Below, in pieces: positions 47,743 to 60,279 of a DNA stretch of 64,000 nucleotides (the stretch's first letter is position 1; each line of letters opens with the position of its first letter). The notes beneath the pieces were generated by a model, which saw nothing but the letters and a program-made list of their open reading frames with translations, had not been told where the DNA came from and did no database searches. The position numbers and the translations under genes were made by a program. The stretch is from Zychaea mexicana (Eukaryota > Mucoromycota > Mucoromycetes > Mucorales > Lichtheimiaceae), in assembly GCF_025766255.1 (NCBI RefSeq), contig NW_026516792.1, positions 54,564-118,563 on the forward strand, given 5' to 3'.

Positions 47743-50700
47743 TTATCGTTGTGCTTGTTGAATTTGAGCAATGTACTGCTCAGTCATATCTCGAAGTTGT
47801 TCTTGGTAGTTCTTTTCAGTGGTATCCAATAATTCCTGATAAATTTTGATAAAACACATTGTTAGTATACGTCCTTTTTTTTTAGACAACGTTTTTACCT
47901 GTGTCTTGTTCAACTCTTTGGCCAGTCGTTCGGTCTCGCCTATTAGGCCATGCTTTTCCTCAACTTCGGCATCTAATCGATCCTTCAGTGTATCCACCAT
48001 TTTCGAAAATCGTACGGCTTTACTGTCGGCAAGTTGTAACTACAATTGTTCCCCAACCATCAGTTAGTAAAATCATCCTTTCTCACACCCGCCCCCAACT
48101 TCCTCCTTAACCGTCCTATTACTTTGTCCGTTAGCTGTCGTATTTGGCTCTCATAAGATGCTGCTAGCTCAACTTCTCGTGCCTATTTATACATTATAAT
48201 ATTTATCCCATGCGGATTATTAGAATTATTGGCCTCTTCTGCTCAACACTTGCGGCACAAAACTCCTATACAAACCCTGCATTCTGGGGACTCGGTTTTG
48301 GCAATGCCGTTTGTTTGTTGTTGTTGTTGTTGTTGTTGCTGCTCCTCATGGCTTGCTTCGCCATTTGACGCCGTCGATTCTTTGATAGGTAGTTCTTGTT
48401 CTGCAGTACCATCCACAGGAGAACTTGAATCTTCTGGTGCATCCTGGCCTCGATAAACAAACACTTCATCGTCTTCTTCGTCTTCGTCATCCTCATTTTG
48501 TTGTGTAGATGGATTTTGCTCGTCTTGTGCTTTTGATGTTGATTGGTATACAAAACTTTCTTCTTCCTCATCTTGTCCTTCTGGTAGTTGCTTGGTATCG
48601 GGTTTTGGTGATAAATTGGCTTGTGTTTCTTTATCATCAGTTGTTTTTGACGATGCTGCGGTAGCCGCTGTGGCTGCCTCTTTTGCTGCTTCTGCTGCCG
48701 CCATGGCCTCTTTGGCTTCTTTATCGAGACGTTCATTGGTAGATCGAGCTGCATCCAGTTCTTCTTGTGCTGACTTTAGATCGTTTACCTATCGAAATCA
48801 TACAGTGTGTGAATATTTACTGCAGAAGCGGCTAAAAAACGCTAGTACCGTTCCTACTAACAACTTATTTTCCTTTGCTCCTTACTTGTTTCTGAATTTG
48901 CTCTTCCAGACGTGCATTTTCTTGTTCCAGGTGGGCTATCCGTTCATTATCATTTTGCTCTTTTAATTCTACCCGAAGCTGCTCTATTGTCTTTTCCAAT
49001 GCTGCCATTTGCTCTGCTGATTTGCTATCTCCGTGTTGCTTTGATTCCAAAAGTTCCTTTGTTCGTGCTATATATATATATATATATATATTATCCATTG
49101 CCATCCACCTTTAGTATGTTCCGAGTACCCCAGCAATACATTTTTCCATCTTACCTTCTGATTCTTCAACGCGCTTTGCCAGTGCCTTAGTTTGTTCAGA
49201 CCAGGTTTCACTGGATGTCTTTATTTTAGCAGCAATCTCATGGGGTAGCCCCTTGAGAGATGTTTGTTCCCGTAACGCGTAGATATAGTTTTTCGCCTGT
49301 TCTTCCAAAACACGTAATGCTTCACAGGCTGGAACAGCTTGGAATAAACTCGGCTACACGAAAAGAATGACTGTATGAGGGTCACAGATACAGAATCATC
49401 CTTATTTTCATGAATGCTTACCGGTTCAGCTTCTTCTCGTCCTTCTATATCCCCCAGTTTAGCTAACAAGATGGCGCGCAGACTCTCAATTTCTGACCGC
49501 AATTCTGCATCATCCTCCTTGATATTGCTTTCTTGATCATTTAAAAGTTTTGTCTTCCTTCAAGTATTTTTAAGAATAGACAAATCGGTTATTCTCATTA
49601 GCCTATACCTTACACTCCTAGGTCAGAAACTTACTCGGCTAGTTCATTTTTCAGGTTAGTAAGCTCCGTCTGAAGCGCAGTTTTTTCTTGCTTCAATCCT
49701 GCAGCCTGGTCACGCCGGTCCTTTTGCATCGTGGATATTTCGACCTGCAATTCTTCAATACGCTTTTCAAAATTGGCTATTTGTAAGTGCAAGCCATTGA
49801 CGTGCTCGGTATAAATATGACGATTCTCGGATAGCTCTTCGTGCAAGCGCTCTAGGATATAGTGGTTGCAGTAGAGCAGATATGTTTCGTTGTCAATTCC
49901 TTTCCTTCCTTAGAAAAGCGATAATCCCGAATACTATACTTTTACATAGATAATAAACATCCACCAATCTCTCAATCCAGTTCTTACCATTTTCTTCAAT
50001 CTTTTTCGCTAAATCAATATTTGCTGCATCCAGCGCTTGTGTACTTTTCTCCAACTCTTTCTTGACAGCACCGCCAAGAAGTGAGAAATGTGATCCTTTC
50101 TGAGACCCAGATTAAAATCAATAATTGTCCTTGCTGATCTCCATCCTTTACAAACTTCTATACCCCATAATATTCACAGTTTGTTGTTAACTACCTGATC
50201 ACCTTCTTGCACGGATTCGATACGCTTTGTTAATCGCTCATTATGAAATGCCAAAAGGTCCAGTTGTTCTTGTAGCTTTAGATCCGGTGCCGGGTATCAA
50301 ACGATATTAGTATATGTCACTATCTCCCTTTTTTTTCGGCACTTTTGCTAGGCAAGACACTGCCTACTGTACTCATAGACAACACATATACCTTTCGCAA
50401 TTCCTTTTCTTTCTCTTTGACGTTTCCTTGCAATGAGGCTGTAGTCGATTGTTCCTAGATATGCTTGACTTTTTGAGGATACGAATAATTTTCGGTAACG
50501 AAACGCGGGCACGTACGTATTCCTGCAAAAAGCGCTATCCCAATCTTCCTGCTTCTCCAACCCCTCCCCTTTATATACAGCTATCAACAAACCTTAATAA
50601 GTCCTTTTTTCAAAACAGTATGCTGAGCCTTTAGCCTGAGCCCCGGTAGTTCATTTGATAAAAAGAAAAGTTAGCGTGACAGTCCTTTTATGAAGACACA

Positions 50701-50803
50701 CCAACCGACAAAAGGAAGGAAGCCCCTTTTGCGTTTATTACCGAGAGTATTCTTGAAGAAGCTTTTGATGCTTTTGTGCCAGCTCTTCAGCTGATGTTGG
50801 CAT
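47743..50803 (-). CDS. PPP1R21-like coiled-coil protein (KLRAQ-type)
   Basis: About 12 exons run from the ATG at 50803 to the stop at 47743, giving roughly 690 aa. Exon borders inside are approximate. The N-terminus MPTSAEELAQKHQKLLQEYS, then RLKAQHTVLKKGLI, is close to human PPP1R21 (protein phosphatase 1 regulatory subunit 21), as is KIEENERLHEEL further on. The C-terminus also follows that family: ESQIRQLTDKV, LQLADSKAVRFSKMV, then YQEQLRDMTEQYIAQIQ. Between them lie long coiled coils and an acidic, Gln-rich insert (48243-48700). In mammals PPP1R21 is a subunit of the FERRY complex, a Rab5 effector linking mRNA and ribosomes to early endosomes. An endosomal role here is inferred only from family membership. 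Confidence 0.8.
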
Positions 50804-51778
50804 GGCGCCTGCTTTTATTGTATGCATGTGAAGGCTCATTAGTCAACGATATCAGTATACAGAAAGTAAAAGAGGGATCGATCGCAAGCACTTTGTGGAA
50901 AAACCTCAATCGTGGTTTTGCAAACAAGAAATTCAATTACAAAAGCCAATGGTACTTTTTACATTGAGAGAAGTAGCTTTCCACTTTTTCCTTTTCCTTC
51001 TTTGCTTCCTTCTTATTTGTATTATACAACGAATTCAACACTTGCCTGCATGTGCATTCATGATGTTAAAGCGCGAACCAGCTTGCTTGTGTTTCGGAGT
51101 CTTGGCCTGGATTTTTTCATTTCACACGTTTAAGGAAATCCTCGTTTCTTATGCTTTATGTATACCGATCGCGCTGCCGACGAAACTACACAAGTTTAGA
51201 AAAATATGTATGGTGATATCGAGATACCAGAAATTTTGTAGCTAGTAGATAAAAAAAGAGAAGATCATTGATACTACCCTGTAGCATCCAGAACTTCAGC
51301 TCAACAACAACAGATAGTGGAACATTGTGTCTTTATTTATTGCTGTACGTGATGCAAATAGTTCATTCATAGAATGTTATACACTATCTCACAGTCTTCC
51401 AGGCCTTACCACTTCAACCTTCCATGCTATGTTATCATATTGCATAGCTTTGAGCTGTTGATATGGTGGCCAAAGATGATCACTACTACAACCTTGAAAT
51501 AGTGAAATGGTCACCTTGAGCACATGGTCCTCCAGGGCTGCGGGTATGAAAGAACACAACGCAGTCATGAGAATGTATGTTGTGCCAAGTAAAAACCACT
51601 TTAATATGCGTGCACAGTGCACAGAAGAAGAGTATCAAAACAGACATCGTCATGGACTGATTTGGATTTAAAGATTTACACTGGCTCTTGACTGGTATCA
51701 AATCGGCGGAACCAAAAAAAGAACTACATTTGGGCTCTCCCCTCTTTTATTTTCTTCTTACGCATAACACATACCAAA
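50804..51778. other. Divergent intergenic region
   Basis: This is the shared upstream region of the PPP1R21-like gene (-) and PRP31 (+). Frames at 50895-51245 and 51389-51622 are not supported as genes. A pyrimidine-rich leader lies just before the PRP31 start (51735-51765). Confidence 0.6.
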
Positions 51779-53762
51779 ATGTCATCCCTAGCCGACGAAC
51801 TTGCTGCCGATCTCGACATTTCAGACGACGATCATTCACAACATGACGATGAAGAATCACAACAACAACAAGACGATGCCATGGACACGGACGAAAAAGA
51901 AAAGGATCGTCAAATTGAATCGTCTGCTTCCATGCCACAAGACAGTCAAGAACAATCTGAAGACAGTGTTTTTAAAGTTAGCCACTTTTTACAAAACGAG
52001 CAAACAAAAAAGACTTTGGAGGTAAGAGAAAGCTATTCTCTCATTTTTGCTCGATTTAGTTTCCAAATTTGCTAAAAACCTCGTGTACTTATTTGGTTTT
52101 CTGCATTGGATCGTTTCTGGATTTAGCGCATTGATTATTTCAAATCGCAAGATCGTGACACAACACAGCTTTCCAAAGCACCAACAGAAGAGGATGAAGA
52201 ATACCAACTCATTGTCAATGCCAACAGCATGACAGCGGATATTGATGGCGAAATTCAAGTAGTGCACAAGGTAAGTTATCAAAAAGAAACAAGGGGAAAC
52301 ATCTCAAAAGATGATCAGCGTGTGTATATGTGTTGGGGACGTAACAAACTAGAGTATAAAATATGCTTGGTCGATGCTAATACATAAGACACATTACTTG
52401 TTCTATTACTAGTATATTCGTGATCATTATGCTTCGAGGTTCCCCGAGTTAGAATCATTGATTCTTAACCCTATGGATTATGCACGGACCGTTAAAGCGA
52501 TCGGCAACTCGGACAATATCAACACAAACGAATTACGACCCATTTTACCATCAGCTACCATCATGGTGATCAGTGTGACAGCAACAACGACAGCAGGAAA
52601 ACCGCTATCACCAACCGGATGGAAGAATACAGAAGAAGCCTGTGATTTGGCATTTGCGTTAGACGCAGCAAAACGAAAGATCATTGGTTACGTTGAATCA
52701 CGTATGGCTTTGGTGGCACCCAACTTGTCCAATGTTGTCGGTAGTTCAACAGCTGCCAAACTTTTGACAGCTGCTGGTGGGCTGACCGCCTTTTGCAAGA
52801 TTCCAGCTTGCAACGTACAGGTAATATGCTTTTTCTTTACTATAACACTCAAGTCAAATGTAATGACGATGGAAGAATTGAGTAGTGCTTTTTTGATTAT
52901 CTAGGTTCTTGGAAACAACAAAAAAACAAATACCGGGTTTTCTAGTGCAAGCATGGATCGACATACGGGTTACATTTACTCATCAGAACTGGTGATGGCT
53001 GTCCCGTCTGATTTACGTCGAAAAGTGCAAAAAATTATTGCTGCAAAATGTGTATTAGCTGCACGTATAGATGCTATGAATACCTCGCCACAAGGTAGGA
53101 CCATCAAGATTTTGGGGATCGAGAGCGGATAAAGAAAACGAGGCATCACTAATTCTGGATTTGATATAGGTGCTGCTGGTCAGAAAATGAGAGACGAGAT
53201 TGATCAAAAGATTGAAAAGTTACAAGAACCACCGCCGTCTAAGGTTACCAAGGCACTTCCTGTACCCGATGAAGGCCCAAAGAAGCGACGTGGTGGTAAA
53301 CGGTAAGCCTGACTTTCTTTTTATTGCCAATATATACCGTTAAAGCTTTTTGGCGGTTCCAGATTGTTAAATACGGAATTATAATTTAGTGTGAGACGAC
53401 AAAAGGAAGCCTATGCCATGACAGAATTGCGTGCAGCACGTAACCGAATGGCATTTGGCGAAGCAGAAGACGAGGCTGAATATGGTGATGAAACCGAAGG
53501 TCTGGGTATGGCAGTCAAGCAAGTGGGCAAGATTCGTGCGTCTATGGCGGATCAACGAAACAAGGTCAAGTTATCCAAGAAGCAACAACAGCAACAGCAG
53601 AAATATGGCTCGAGCGGCATGACATCAGGTTTAGCATCTTCGCTTGCATTCACTCCTGTTCAAGGCATTGAATTGATAGATCCAACAGCAGCAGCTGAAC
53701 GGGTCAAGAAGGCTAATGAAAAGTATTTCGGTGATGGTGCATTTTCAATTGTCAGAAAATAG
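51779..53762 (+). CDS. PRP31: U4/U6 snRNP protein Prp31
   Basis: Six exons (51779-52021, 52127-52270, 52413-52820, 52905-53094, 53170-53302, 53390-53762) close in phase and give 496 aa. Prp31 binds the U4 kink-turn together with Snu13 and holds the U4/U6-U5 tri-snRNP. The N-terminus is acidic ([16 protein letters not shown]). The NOSIC and Nop region spans about residues 100-330: [79 protein letters not shown] and [18 protein letters not shown]. The C-terminal Prp31 domain starts with [17 protein letters not shown] and has [12 protein letters not shown] and GIELIDP. A short Gln run (residue about 435) is the only low-complexity insert. Confidence 0.97.
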
Positions 53763-56700
53763 AAAATAAAACTGCGTTACAAGTATGTAAATGATACTTT
53801 GTAAAATATACTTGCTCGAATCAATGATGGCAGTGATAATTACTTTATTATACGTGGATTTAGCTATTTGACTCGGTTATCTTCTATATTAAATACGGTG
53901 AATAATGCTACAGGAGTTGAGCACACATAATGAAATATCTTGCTCAAAAGAAAGCTACCCAATCGTAATATGTATAGATGGTTATAGATACAGTTTCGAA
54001 CGCTGTCGCTACCCGGGTGTTGGAGGGCTGCAAGGCATGGACCGCTAGTAAATCATATTGTTTAACGGCCCATTCTGATGACAGCTTATGCATAGCTAGT
54101 AGTCAAGTAGCAACCAAGGGAGCCTTCTCTATATCGCTTAGTTCTTTGCACCAGGCTGCTGTAAGCCACGCAAAGATCCCGACGTACAATGACAGCTGCT
54201 GGTGATGTTTCTGGGTGGTCCCATATATGCCTATCCACTTTGAAATTGAACTTTGCATATTATCATTATTCTTCCAGCCATCATGCTCCTTCCTCGTCAA
54301 TGGAATTGCTTCTGTTGTCCTCATAAAGAGCGCGTAAATAGCAGTTTGTTCCGTAGTGCGTGATGTACAACGATAATGGGTCGAGCTGCTGCGTATTTAT
54401 ACTTCTTGAAGAGTTGCCAGAAGTCATCGAGAGCATGGAGCATACCGAGACGGTCTACTTGAGATCCAAAAAACGGCTTGTTAGGAGCTGTCGTCTTGGA
54501 GGATGTGATGCAATGCTTTTCAGTTGTCTTGAATACGGACTACTAATCGATAATGCACATACTCATTAGTAGAATTGTTTTACAAACGTTTTAAATGGCT
54601 TTCTATCAAAGCCTAAATCCACGTGGATGTGCCCATCTGTTTGGGAGATCGCCTGAAATTGAGCTGCCTTTGGAGCGCCATATATGTATTCAGGTGGAGG
54701 TAGTTAGACACATGTACAGCAACGCTTTTCTTTATTACTTTTTCTCCGTGATCCTGCTTGTCCATACAGTTACGATAAAAATGGCTGCCGTGGCATACCT
54801 TTCACTTGTCGCCCGCATATGGCATGGAACACAATAGTGACTGTAATTAGTTGGCCCACGGAAGCTTGGGACAGCACGATATGATGGCTCTCAAGCTTCG
54901 GACCGCCTTCCGATGTTTTGCCGTATTAGGCTACTATATATACATACCAATACAAGTTCTGATAACAATGATTAAGTTCTTTCAAGGAATTAGAAAGCCC
55001 TTTTTCTTTGTACCAGTTCAAATTGAGTTTGTACAGCATCTTACCGTCGCCATTGGTATTGCACTTTTCCTTATTCACAAGAACATTGGCTACCCAGGCC
55101 AGTATTGATTGAGCGGTCTGTATACTTCAAAAGTACGATACATGATTCCCTTGATGGATAATGAGGGGTAACAAATTGATTCTTTTGTCAATCTTCTAAA
55201 AGACGGCCGTCAACTGCTAGCGCCGGGGGAGCTCACCCAGCGGACAAGCCTCAGTGGACATGGCCATGTCTTTTCCTCGTGTACCAGTGATATCGAATGG
55301 AAAATGTCGCGAAACTGCCATTGGGACGATATCGTGAGAGTTCAATTCCAACGCTGTGAAACGGGTAAAGAGCTCGGATCATCCAACTTTGGTAAGCCAT
55401 CCTGCCTATAGCAAGAGACGTAAATCTGTTTCTGTTTCTTACAGGGGAATTTATATACAGACTTACAACCAAAAAACAAGCTTATATCATACACCACGGC
55501 CTTGTTATCGGTTATAACGACTTAAATATATCAGTCTCGCCAGTTGGTCTTCTACACTCTCCCATGCCTTTTCACTCCACGTGGTCATCGACACCTGTGC
55601 TTGTCTCGAGACCTATAAGCATTCTCTGATCCCAATATGTCAAGCGCAGAAACATGTACGATGCAATACATTCAAAGCACACAATATTTATGGCAACACT
55701 CACTGCAAACTATTATATACATACAGCACATTATATAAATACATATATATATGTAGCTTGGTAAAAATAGCCATTACTTCACTTTATAAAAAATCGAGAA
55801 GTAGTTGAGCAACACCACGTCTTCCCGACACATGCTGGTGTTACACGCATTAACTAGGTTAAGGAAGAAGTTGTCATTATATGAATCACGTAATTCACAC
55901 TAGCTACTATCTGAGGCATTGACCCGGATGTACCCTTTACCCACGCACCCCATACTACTTAATCCTATATGCTTAACTAATAATATCAATGCATCTGTTC
56001 ACTGTATGATACATACTGTGTGGTAGTGGCGCAGAACAAGACTTTGCTTATAAGTAGTGAGGATCTGCTATCATAGTAATCGATTTTGATTCCTTTCGGG
56101 TCTCGTTGACTTATTTTGTCTCTTGTTTTATTTGAAATTACACTCAGCATATTGCGCTCGCGATCCTAAACTGCTCAGCGACTGTTTAGAACTACGCAAT
56201 GTCTATTTTGTGTATATAGGTACATGGACGTTATAGCGCGCGAATTGGCCAAGGCGAAAAAACTCAAGTGACTGTACTTTGAATACATACATACACTGTG
56301 CTATGAAAAACGTGCTTCAACGTCTGTTGGACAAGCACGTTTTCCTCGGGGCCGAATCGCGATTGTCTTACATACGGTTTTATAACACCAGTACTTAGAG
56401 AATGCCGGTACTAGCGGTGTACGGTGCTTCAGCGGATCCAAAACGTTGGAAATGTATTAGTGTTTCGACATGCCTAATGAAGCTTTGGCAACTGTTTTAT
56501 CGAATCTCAAGTCGTTAAAAGAAGTCAGGTTTCATCTGGTGGCCGCAGTAAGCGACCAAGTGGGTCTATCCTTGGGCTCTGTTAACACGGTTCGACTGTT
56601 ATCCTTGAGTATCGTTAACGATGACTCTCTCTGGAAGCTGATTGATGATTGAAGATTTTTACTAGCTCTGTCACCATTAAGGCGACAACCAGTCAATCCG

Positions 56701-57129
56701 TCGTTTGACAAAAGTGTCCACGACACTCAAGAAAACCAGACGCCACCGTCGTCACCATCACAGCAACAACTATAATAATAATAATAATAATAACGACGAC
56801 GGCAGCAGCAACCCTGGTGACCAAGAATAGGAGCTAGAAGAGCGTGCAACAGCAAGAGCAATAACAACAGCCGCATCCCATACAGTAGAGCTCTCACAGC
56901 AAATGCTGAGCCTTTCGACGTGAGTGCCTGGTTAGCAGACGTTTTCGGCAATTCGTCATTTTCTGTTTTAATAGAGTCAAAAAAAATGAAGTGTCTTTTT
57001 CAATGGTCAAAGTAAGAGTATTGTGCTGTTTGTTGTAATGGAGAGATTTTCAAAAGAGTTGGGCAACCCCTCAGCGGCACTGTATCCTGACACCAGCTGG
57101 ACTACCATCCGAAAGTAATCGTACTTGTG
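53763..57129. other. Long gene-poor region
   Basis: No gene is supported. Short frames at 53978-54205, 54595-54837, 54851-55108 and 56470-56652 have no recognisable domains. The last has a leucine-rich look (LSNLKSLKEVRFHLV) but is only 60 codons with no exon partners. A TAA/ATA trinucleotide run sits at 56770-56792. The base composition suggests old, decayed repeats. Confidence 0.5.
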
Positions 57130-57131
57130 TA

Positions 57132-57206
57132 CAGTCGTCACCTGTTAATTTCAAAGTTAAGATTACCGAATTTTGTGCGAAATCAAAGAGGTGTGAAATT
57201 CAACGG
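57132..57206. repeat. Degenerate end of a MITE related to 19225-19389
   Basis: TA followed by CAGTCGTCACCTGTTAATTT, with GAGGTGTGAAATTCAACGG 40-60 bases later, repeats the layout of the left half of the 165-bp MITE at 19225. I did not find a matching opposite end, so this is probably a solo or truncated copy. Confidence 0.4.
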
Positions 57207-59275
57207 ATCCTGCATACGTATACCGTCAAGTCCTAATAACTACACAATGAATAAGCACTGGCTATGGTGTGCATGCATTTCGGTAGAATACCTTCGCTGC
57301 TAAGTTTTTTTATTTTATAAAATAGAAGAGAATACAGAGAACAAACACACATATAAATACACCGTGGAAAGAAACACATTATTACACTGCCTGAAACATC
57401 TTCTGCATAAGATTTTCGCTTAAATATCAAACAAAAGCATACACAGCAATTACCACGGCAACCAGCTTAGCACTGTCGCATAGAGACAAGTGTAAAAAAG
57501 CACGTAAACATTATACTCGGATGATCCAGCTGATATAAGGCTAAAACCCGATATGGACTGACGCGATATGATGCATAGTCGTATGTCATTTGTGATCTCT
57601 TAAATCTCTTATACGCTCATTGCTAAGAAAAGGGCGGCTGATGACGCACTCAGAATGGATGTCTTGTCACCACAAGTTATATTGGCGATTCAAATAAAAA
57701 TAAGGAGAAATATCTGGGGTATGATAGCGGATAGTGTTATGCAAGTTGTTTGATATCTTATCACCAGGTTGACTGAGCGTGTATTGGATTGGGCTGGAGT
57801 AAACATGTGCTGAACGCCGCAGCCAGCGTCTTCATGGGATCAGTGAGACATTGTAGAAAGACTCGGCCATCGTTGTATCGACTGTGGTGGCGTGTGTAAC
57901 GAAAATAAAAAACGCTCTCTTGTACGAGTATATGCGCACGGCAATTAACGATTGCTGATCCTCCAAGCCCGCAATGATGGATGTGGGCAGCTTAAAATAG
58001 ATTGTCAAGAGCAGAATATGGAGCAGCATGGCTGATTTCAGCATAGTATGCGCGTCATCCTAGAGCTACTATTATCCATACAGGCTGCTTCTTCAGGTTG
58101 ATACTGTTGTTTGGTTTGCTCGTTTTAACATCCTTCTCTATGAGGCTTGCTTTATAACCACGCTGCATAAGAAAGCTGCTTATTGCCATGGCATTCAGTA
58201 GTCATGACAATCCATGTTCCTGAAAGCCGCTTGTTGCCAGGACAAGCATGTCAAAACACATTTTATTTTATTCGCGTCACCCATTTTGACCAATTCCGAG
58301 CGAAATGGCGGCTGCTCTTGCGAAGCGATTCGCAGCGCTTTTTTCACACAACCGCAACCAGCGCAATGGGCAGACTCGTAGCAACACGCACATACTCAAC
58401 CCTTGTTTTTTCGAGGCTCTGAGGCCAAGTTACAATGTTTTTTGCGCAGGGTTTCCATTGTACTTTGCTGTCATGCTCGGCTTCTTCATGCGCAGACCTT
58501 CCGTGCTGGCCGTGAATAAAGTTGGGGGTGGGGGGTTGGATGGGGGGATGGAACCAAAGTTGGGGGACGTCACTCGTCCAGGCGAAAACACTACACTGTA
58601 TACGCTTATGGAGGTGTGGTTTTAGACTGCTTGTCGTCTTTAGTCTCGCATTGAGCTCGCTCGGTGGTCAGCTTAACGAACGATAATCGTAAGCTGGCAA
58701 GCGTGGTGGATGCAGAGAAAGGGATTCTTTTCAAGAAAAACAGCGTCGATCGTATATCCTATCTGTCTGCTTTTCCCAGGGTGCGCGTGAAGTATGATAC
58801 ATGCGAAAAAAGCAAACCAGATTGGCTCGGAACGTATCCTCCGAACTAACTTTTTTTCCTTTCCATTTTTCTCGCGAACTGAACTACGTGATGTGCTTTG
58901 GAATAATAAAACTTTTTTCCTTTCCATTATTTTCGCGAACTGAACTACGCGAACACAGAAAGTAAAAAAAAAAAAAGATAAAAAACAGTGCCAAAGTGTG
59001 ATAATGCGCGTTGTGATCGTGTTACTGTCGTCTGTCATTGTTGTGCGCTTTGTTGAGCACGGAGCTTATCTTTGCCTATTTTAGTTTTTTGTACGCAATA
59101 AAAAAAGATACAGGAAAGGAAAAAAAAGCAAGCGTCCCTTCAGAATCTCATTGGGCCCAGACCAGCGTTCTTTTTGGAAATGAACTTTGCCCATAAAAAG
59201 ACACCCATTTTCCGCAGCGTGTTGCTTCCTCGCTTTTTCTTTCACTTTTCACTTTTCACTTTTTCACGATCACAT
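57207..59275. other. Gene-poor region ahead of the tandem array
   Basis: No gene is supported. Frames at 58183-58422 and 58305-58625 lack recognisable domains. A 40-base direct duplication occurs at 58852-58891 and 58911-58951. The last 100 bases look promoter-like: CATAAAAAG at 59192-59200, then a pyrimidine-rich leader (CTTTTCACTTTTCACTTTTT) up to the ATG at 59276. Confidence 0.5.
58852..58951 (+). repeat. Direct duplication of a 40-base segment
   Basis: Two copies of a block containing TTTTTTTCCTTTCCAT and TCGCGAACTGAACTACG lie at 58852-58891 and 58911-58951, about 20 bases apart, with a few mismatches. Confidence 0.8.
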
Positions 59276-59284
59276 ATGGTAAGT
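59276..59284 (+). promoter_or_regulatory. ATG abutting a consensus 5' splice site
   Basis: ATG at 59276-59278 is followed directly by GTAAGT after a pyrimidine-rich leader. This is the same layout as the first coding exon of the calmodulin gene in this window. It could be the start of an expressed gene whose first intron leads into the tandem array. No downstream coding exon of useful length was found. Confidence 0.45.
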
Positions 59285-59378
59285 TCCTTTCTTTTTTTTG
59301 TGGATGTCTGGGGAGGGAGTGGGGGCTAACGCGGGTTTTGTAGGTCGTGGGTGAGTGGGTGTGTGGGTGGGTGGTGGT

Positions 59379-60275
59379 GCTTGTTTTGTAGGCACAGGCG
59401 ACGGAGGCGTAAGGTAAGTGGTTGAAGGTAAGTGGGTGGTGGTGCTTGTTTTGTAGGCACGGGTGACGGAGGCGTAAGGTAAGTGGGTGAAGGTAAGTGG
59501 TTGAAGGTAAGTGGGTGTGTGGGTGGGTGGTGGTGCTTGTTTTGTAGGCACAGGCGACGGAGGCGTAAGGTAAGTGGTTGAAGGTAAGTGGGTGGTGGTG
59601 CTTGTTTTGTAGGCACGGGTGACGGAGGCGTAAGGTAAGTGGGTGAAGGTAAGTGGGTGTGTGGGTGGGTGGTGGTGCTTGTTTTGTAGGCACAGGCGAC
59701 GGAGGCGTAAGGTAAGTGGTTGAAGGTAAGTGGGTGGTGGTGCTTGTTTTGTAGGCACGGGTGACGGAGGCGTAAGGTAAGTGGGTGAAGGTAAGTGGGT
59801 GTGTGGGTGGGTGGTGGTGCTTGTTTTGTAGGCACGGGTGACGGAGGCGTAAGGTAAGTGGGTGAAGGTAAGTGGGTGGTGGTGCTTGTTTTGTAGGCAC
59901 GGGTGACGGAGGCGTAAGGTAAGTGGGTGAAGGTAAGTGGGTGTGTGGGTGGGTGGTGGTGCTTGTTTTGTAGGCACGGGTGACGGAGGCGTAAGGTAAG
60001 TGGGTGAAGGTAAGTGGGTGGTGGTGCTTGTTTTGTAGGCACGGGTGACGGAGGCGTAAGGTAAGTGGGTGAAGGTAAGTGGGTGTGTGGGTGGGTGGTG
60101 GTGCTTGTTTTGTAGGCACAGGCGACGGAGGCGTAAGGTAAGTGGTTGAAGGTAAGTGGGTGGTGGTGCTTGTTTTGTAGGCACGGGCGACGATGGTGCA
60201 AGGAAGGTGGTTGAAGGTAAGTGTGTGTGTGTGTGTGTGTGGGTGGGTGGGTGGGCAGGTGGTGCTTGTTTTGTA
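59379..60275 (+). repeat. Tandem array with splice-site-like units (65/77-bp alternating, 142-bp dimer)
   Basis: Thirteen copies of CTTGTTTTGTAGGCAC start at 59380, 59445, 59536, 59601, 59678, 59743, 59820, 59885, 59962, 60027, 60104, 60169 and 60265. Spacing alternates 65 and 77 bases through the core, so the higher-order unit is 142 bases. Each unit reads CTTGTTTTGTAG, GCACRGGYGACGGAGGC, then GTAAGGTAAGTGG and GAAGGTAAGTGG. The longer form adds GTGTGTGGGTGG. The first part is a good 3' splice site and the GTAAGT motifs are consensus 5' splice sites on the plus strand. The minus strand is open in all three frames across the array, with Thr/Pro/His-rich repeats. I treat those frames as by-products of the repeat. 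Confidence 0.95.
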
Positions 60276-60279
60276 GGCA

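Noticed and set aside
56470..56652. 60-codon frame resembling a leucine-rich repeat of an F-box protein
   Set aside because: Too short, with no neighbouring exons or F-box.
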